Assembly: GCA_914767715.1 (NCBI GenBank)
Contig: OU612068.1
Location: 18,600,001-18,664,000, forward strand
Direction of reading: 5' to 3'
DNA from: Membranipora membranacea
Lineage: Eukaryota; Bryozoa; Gymnolaemata; Cheilostomatida; Membraniporidae
DNA: 64,000 nucleotides
The position numbers and the translations under genes were made by a program. Positions 63,177 to 64,000 of the stretch are shown here, piece by piece. Within the stretch, counting starts at the first letter, position 1. Each line of letters starts with the position of its first letter. Under the pieces are notes generated by a model. That model searched no databases and had not been told where the DNA came from. It saw nothing but the letters and a program-made list of their open reading frames with translations.

Positions 63177-64000
63177 TGGAATGGTGTGATAGTAGCATAG
63201 ACAATCTTGACAATCTGAGCGCTGTTGGATCATCTGACTCTATAGAATATCACGCCTCATGTAGTGCTGGGTTTGAGCTTTCTCATTACAACAAAGAATT
63301 CAAATGCCGCAATAGGAAATGGAACCCAACACTGGAATGTCTAAAAAAGAAGAACTTATCACAAATTGAGTCTGACACACACAAAACAGGTGCGCACAAA
63401 ATATCAAATCACAAATTTTATCTCCAATCATATCGCCATTGGTACGAAAAGTCTTTCTCATCATCAGCCATTTTCTTTTCTTACAAAAATCAAGGAAGTA
63501 TAAGTAACAATAAAATGTATATGAAATTTTTATAAATCTTGAATTGTCATATGAAACTTTTGCCTGGGATTTGGGTGTATCTTCACAAATCATAACTTGA
63601 TGTTTTATATAACATGTATATTCAGACGAATTAACTCATGGTCAAATCGTTATCATTATAATACGTGGAGTGACGTTGAGCTTATTATTGGTCATAATAC
63701 TTCTCTACAGCTATTTCTACTTAACAGGGAGGTTTGTATCTATATTGCCTTGCCTTACCTCAATAAAACAAGCAAGATGCAAGAGTTATGTCCTTTTTGC
63801 TCATGAGCGGATAAATCCGCATTGGTTATTGGAATTAGCTGTGTACTGACACCCTTCCCTTCCAGAAGCTAGATGTAACAACATCGTGTTTTTGCTTTTC
63901 TGATTCAAAGAGTACGTTTGTCCTGACCACATTGTTCAATATATTGGCATGTGAGTCATCATCTATCAAGTTTGCTCCCTCTGTGAAGGCGCAGTAATAA
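63177..64000 (+). CDS. Sushi (CCP) domain transmembrane protein, partial
   Basis: Exon 63177-63389 starts after a good acceptor (CTTAAATTTCAG) and ends before GTGCGC; both ends are phase 1, the rule for sushi exons. It encodes one CCP module: WCDSS, then EYHASCSAGFELS, FKCRNRKWNPTLEC, with the four expected Cys and the conserved Trp. The next exon begins at 63626 (acceptor ATATTCAG) and continues in frame with GQIVIIIIRGVTLSLLLVII followed by LLYSYFYLTGR, a single transmembrane segment. Where that exon ends is unclear: a weak donor (GTTTGT) stands near 63732, or the frame runs on to TGA near 63850. The signal peptide and any earlier sushi modules were not found upstream. This looks like a type I membrane protein of the complement-control/receptor kind. 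Confidence 0.6.

Overview
The window is intron-rich animal nuclear DNA at roughly 37% GC. It holds split genes with GT-AG introns of a few hundred to several thousand bases, a nuclear tRNA gene, a non-LTR retrotransposon, a tRNA-derived SINE and many short foldback elements. Gene content (SCAPER, selenocysteine lyase, smooth/non-muscle-type myosin regulatory light chain, a SUEL-type lectin, a sushi-domain membrane protein, a sulfotransferase-like gene) indicates an invertebrate metazoan. I cannot name the species or phylum from sequence alone. There are no operons and no CRISPR.

Layout. (1) 0.8-23.1 kb, minus strand: SCAPER with 17 readable coding exons; its 3' end runs off the left edge. A two-exon sulfotransferase-like gene (4106-5698, minus) is nested in one of its introns, whose other introns carry MITE-like foldbacks. 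(2) 23.9-25.5 kb, plus: a 5'-truncated LINE with an open reverse transcriptase frame sits between SCAPER and SCLY. (3) 27.4-29.1 kb, plus: selenocysteine lyase in two coding exons. (4) 29.7-41.0 kb, minus: a 17-exon gene for a secreted 738-residue protein of unknown function. (5) 42.0-42.4 kb, minus: the last three exons of an unidentified small gene. (6) 46.3-50.5 kb, plus: myosin regulatory light chain with two alternative, mutually exclusive first coding exons. (7) 51.6-55.4 kb, minus: a six-exon unidentified 438-residue protein. (8) 56.4 kb: tRNA-Arg(ACG). (9) 57.7-60.7 kb, minus: SUEL-lectin-like protein with signal peptide and GPI-type tail. (10) 63.2-64 kb, plus: sushi exon followed by a transmembrane exon of a gene that continues past the right edge.

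Exon borders were read by hand from splice consensus and checked for phase across every junction. Reading frames close exactly for SCAPER (as far as visible), the nested gene, SCLY, the 738-residue gene, both myosin isoforms, the 438-residue gene and the lectin. The genes look like independent neighbours rather than a functional cluster. Two pairs (SCLY with the 738-residue gene, and the myosin light chain with the 438-residue gene) are tail to tail with poly(A) signals very close together or crossing.

The most interesting items are the duplicated first coding exon of the myosin light chain with an inverted repeat between the copies, a dispersed family of tiny AAGGAG/CTCCTT hairpins, the orphan secreted 738-residue protein, and the nested gene whose 3' end is tandemly duplicated.
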